Below, piece by piece: positions 6,041 through 7,588 of a stretch of 7,588 bases of DNA. The stretch is from Clostridiales bacterium (GTDB lineage Bacteria; Bacillota; Clostridia; Tissierellales; Sedimentibacteraceae), in contig DMJQ01000165.1 of assembly GCA_003457065.1 (NCBI GenBank), positions 9,659 to 17,246 of the forward strand. Reading direction: 5' to 3'. The position numbers and the translations under genes were made by a program. Position 1 is the first letter of the stretch; every line of letters begins with the position of its first letter. The notes under the pieces are model-generated. The model did no database searches, was not told the DNA's origin, and saw only the letters and a list, made by a program, of their open reading frames with translations.

Positions 6041-7588
6041 TTATTCATCCTCTCCCTTTAACCAAGTTCTGATAAGCTGTGCCGCTATTTCCGGATTTGC
6101 CGACGTAAATTCTTGCAGCTGTTTCTTAATCACCTGTTCCTGTGTTTCCTGAATTTTTATTTCATCCTGTATGTCACCCCATGAGAAATCGTTGGTAACA
6201 GCCGCTTCGGAATCTGCTGCTGCTTTTTCCAGCTCTTTTTTCTTCTTTCTCTTTCTGAGTATCATACTTATGATAAATGCCAGGACTGCTATTACAGCCA
6301 GTGCTATTCCGCCGTATATCAGTATATCTCTCAGCAGTATACCGGGGTCCTGCACGTTTGGATTGTCAACCGGTAAAGCCGGTGCATCAGGATCGTAGAA
6401 AAGCATGTTGTGCAGCGCTATGTCTTCGGTGCTTACTCCAGCAGAAAAGGCAATAAGCTCTCTAACTTCCTGCAGTTCCTCATCTCTCATGCTCGCCTTG
6501 TTGATTACCGCGGCTACTGTCAGTTCCTCTATTTTTCCGGGATTGTGCTCTATCTGTTCCTTCAGCTGGCTGACAAGGTAATTGATGGTATTTGAATCCC
6601 TGAAATATATGTTGTCTCCCTCGATTACGACACCGGGATAAGTTGGAACTTCAGCATTTGTTTCTGCTCCCGGAACTCCGCCTACGGTTTCTCCCGGACC
6701 TGTTATTTCTCTTTCGTTTTGAGTTCCGCTGGGAACACCCATTTTTGTTTCCTCATCTGGCAGATATTGCAGCATTTCACTCATTTTCTTATCAAAATTA
6801 ATAGTGCATTTCGCCGAAACTTTTACATTTTCCGGACCGTAAATTTTTGCTAAGAATTCTGTAACGTCTCTCACTGTTTCTTCTTCGAATTCTTTTTCTA
6901 TTTCAAGTTTCAGCTTTATTGTATTTGTCTGCTTCATCTCGTTGCTTTCAATGAGGCTGTTCCCGTCTGTGTCAATAATCGCCACATTATCTTCCTTCAA
7001 ACCTTCCACGCTGTTAACAACCAACTGCATTATTCCGTTTGTCTGAGACGCTGACAACGAATGCCCATTTGCAAGGTTTATCTTTACTGATGCGGAAGAT
7101 TCCTCTTTTCCGGATTCCCATGCAAAATTCTTTTCTTCCGGCACATTGATTGTCACAATAGCTTCCTTAACGCCTTCAATTGTTTCTATTGAGCCCTGAA
7201 GTCTTTCCTGCAGCTGGAATATTTCATATTGTCTCTTTTCATAGTCGGTAGTCATGAAATCAATGTTCTGGGTGAACACATCATAGTTTGATCCGGTACG
7301 CGGATGTCCGGACTGAGCTAATTTCATTCTCAGCTCACTTTCCTGTTCCGGAGGTATAAGTATTGTTCCGTCGCTTTCATATTTGTAATCAACATCGTTA
7401 TCCTGGAGCTGTTGAATTACCTCAACTGTCTCTTTATCATCAATGTCCTTGAAAAGAACAATATATTCTTTTTTATTCAGAATAAATGTTAGAATCAATG
7501 CAACGACTACTACACCGGCTAACCCGCCTGCCATGAGCTTTTTTTTCTTGCTGCTTAATTTTCCCCAAAACTCTGTTGTATTTTTCCA
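6041..7588 (-). CDS. fliF: Flagellar MS-ring protein FliF (5' end cut by the window)
   Basis: FliF builds the MS-ring, the membrane base on which the rotor, export gate and rod assemble. The frame is open to the right edge, giving 515 visible residues; family lengths of about 520-560 suggest that only a short N-terminal piece is missing. The ATG at 7534 is an internal methionine, since codons before it read in frame as FliF-like sequence (NTTEFWGKLSSKKKK). Visible order: first membrane helix (about 19-38), YscJ/FliF ring-building domain (about 40-218, with YIVLFKDID and IETIEGVKEAIVTINVPE), FliF C-terminal extracytoplasmic domain (about 243-408) containing a Gly/Pro/Glu-rich loop, second membrane helix (about 422-444, IYGGIALAVIAVLAFIISMI), a basic stretch RKRKKKK, and the cytoplasmic FliG-binding tail NPEIAAQLIRTWLKGEDE. 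Nothing appears broken. Confidence 0.97.
   Translation of the reverse strand, partial: WKNTTEFWGKLSSKKKKLMAGGLAGVVVVALILTFILNKKEYIVLFKDIDDKETVEVIQQLQDNDVDYKYESDGTILIPPEQESELRMKLAQSGHPRTGSNYDVFTQNIDFMTTDYEKRQYEIFQLQERLQGSIETIEGVKEAIVTINVPEEKNFAWESGKEESSASVKINLANGHSLSASQTNGIMQLVVNSVEGLKEDNVAIIDTDGNSLIESNEMKQTNTIKLKLEIEKEFEEETVRDVTEFLAKIYGPENVKVSAKCTINFDKKMSEMLQYLPDEETKMGVPSGTQNEREITGPGETVGGVPGAETNAEVPTYPGVVIEGDNIYFRDSNTINYLVSQLKEQIEHNPGKIEELTVAAVINKASMRDEELQEVRELIAFSAGVSTEDIALHNMLFYDPDAPALPVDNPNVQDPGILLRDILIYGGIALAVIAVLAFIISMILRKRKKKKELEKAAADSEAAVTNDFSWGDIQDEIKIQETQEQVIKKQLQEFTSANPEIAAQLIRTWLKGEDE

Noticed and set aside
7532..7534. ATG at 7534 as the start of fliF
   Set aside because: The frame stays open for 18 more codons to the window edge, and these codons read as typical pre-membrane FliF sequence, so the gene continues beyond the window.

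Overview
This window is an AT-rich stretch from the major flagellar (fla/che-type) operon of a Gram-positive bacterium, most likely a member of the Clostridia. All genes lie on the minus strand, so transcription runs from the right edge to the left edge. The order is fliF > fliG > fliH > fliI > fliJ > fliK > flgD > a TIGR02530-type flagellar operon gene > flgE. This order, strong AGGAGG-type ribosome binding sites, TTG starts and a short FlgD point to Clostridia. The assignment comes from gene order and protein character, not from a database search.

Right half (about 2966-7588): fliF (5' end cut by the window) encodes the MS-ring. fliG encodes the rotor/switch protein that sits on the MS-ring. 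fliH and fliI encode the stator and the ATPase of the flagellar type III export apparatus. These four genes are packed with gaps or overlaps of a few bases, which suggests translational coupling. FliH carries an unusually regular run of glycines spaced every four residues.

Left half (1-2940): fliJ (export ATPase stalk), fliK (hook-length ruler and export-specificity switch), flgD (hook cap), a small conserved flagellar gene of unknown function, and the 5' end of flgE (hook protein, cut by the left edge). This block therefore moves from the export machine to hook assembly. There is no ylxF/motE-like gene between fliJ and fliK, unlike in Bacillus subtilis.

The only intergenic stretch with visible structure is the 76-base gap in front of flgE. 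It holds a bulged hairpin that begins inside the stop codon of the upstream gene, an overlapping 14-base inverted repeat, and a weak sigma-28-like promoter pattern. This is the best candidate here for something undescribed. No RNA genes, mobile elements, CRISPR arrays or convincing terminators were seen, and no gene-free stretch exceeds 300 bases.
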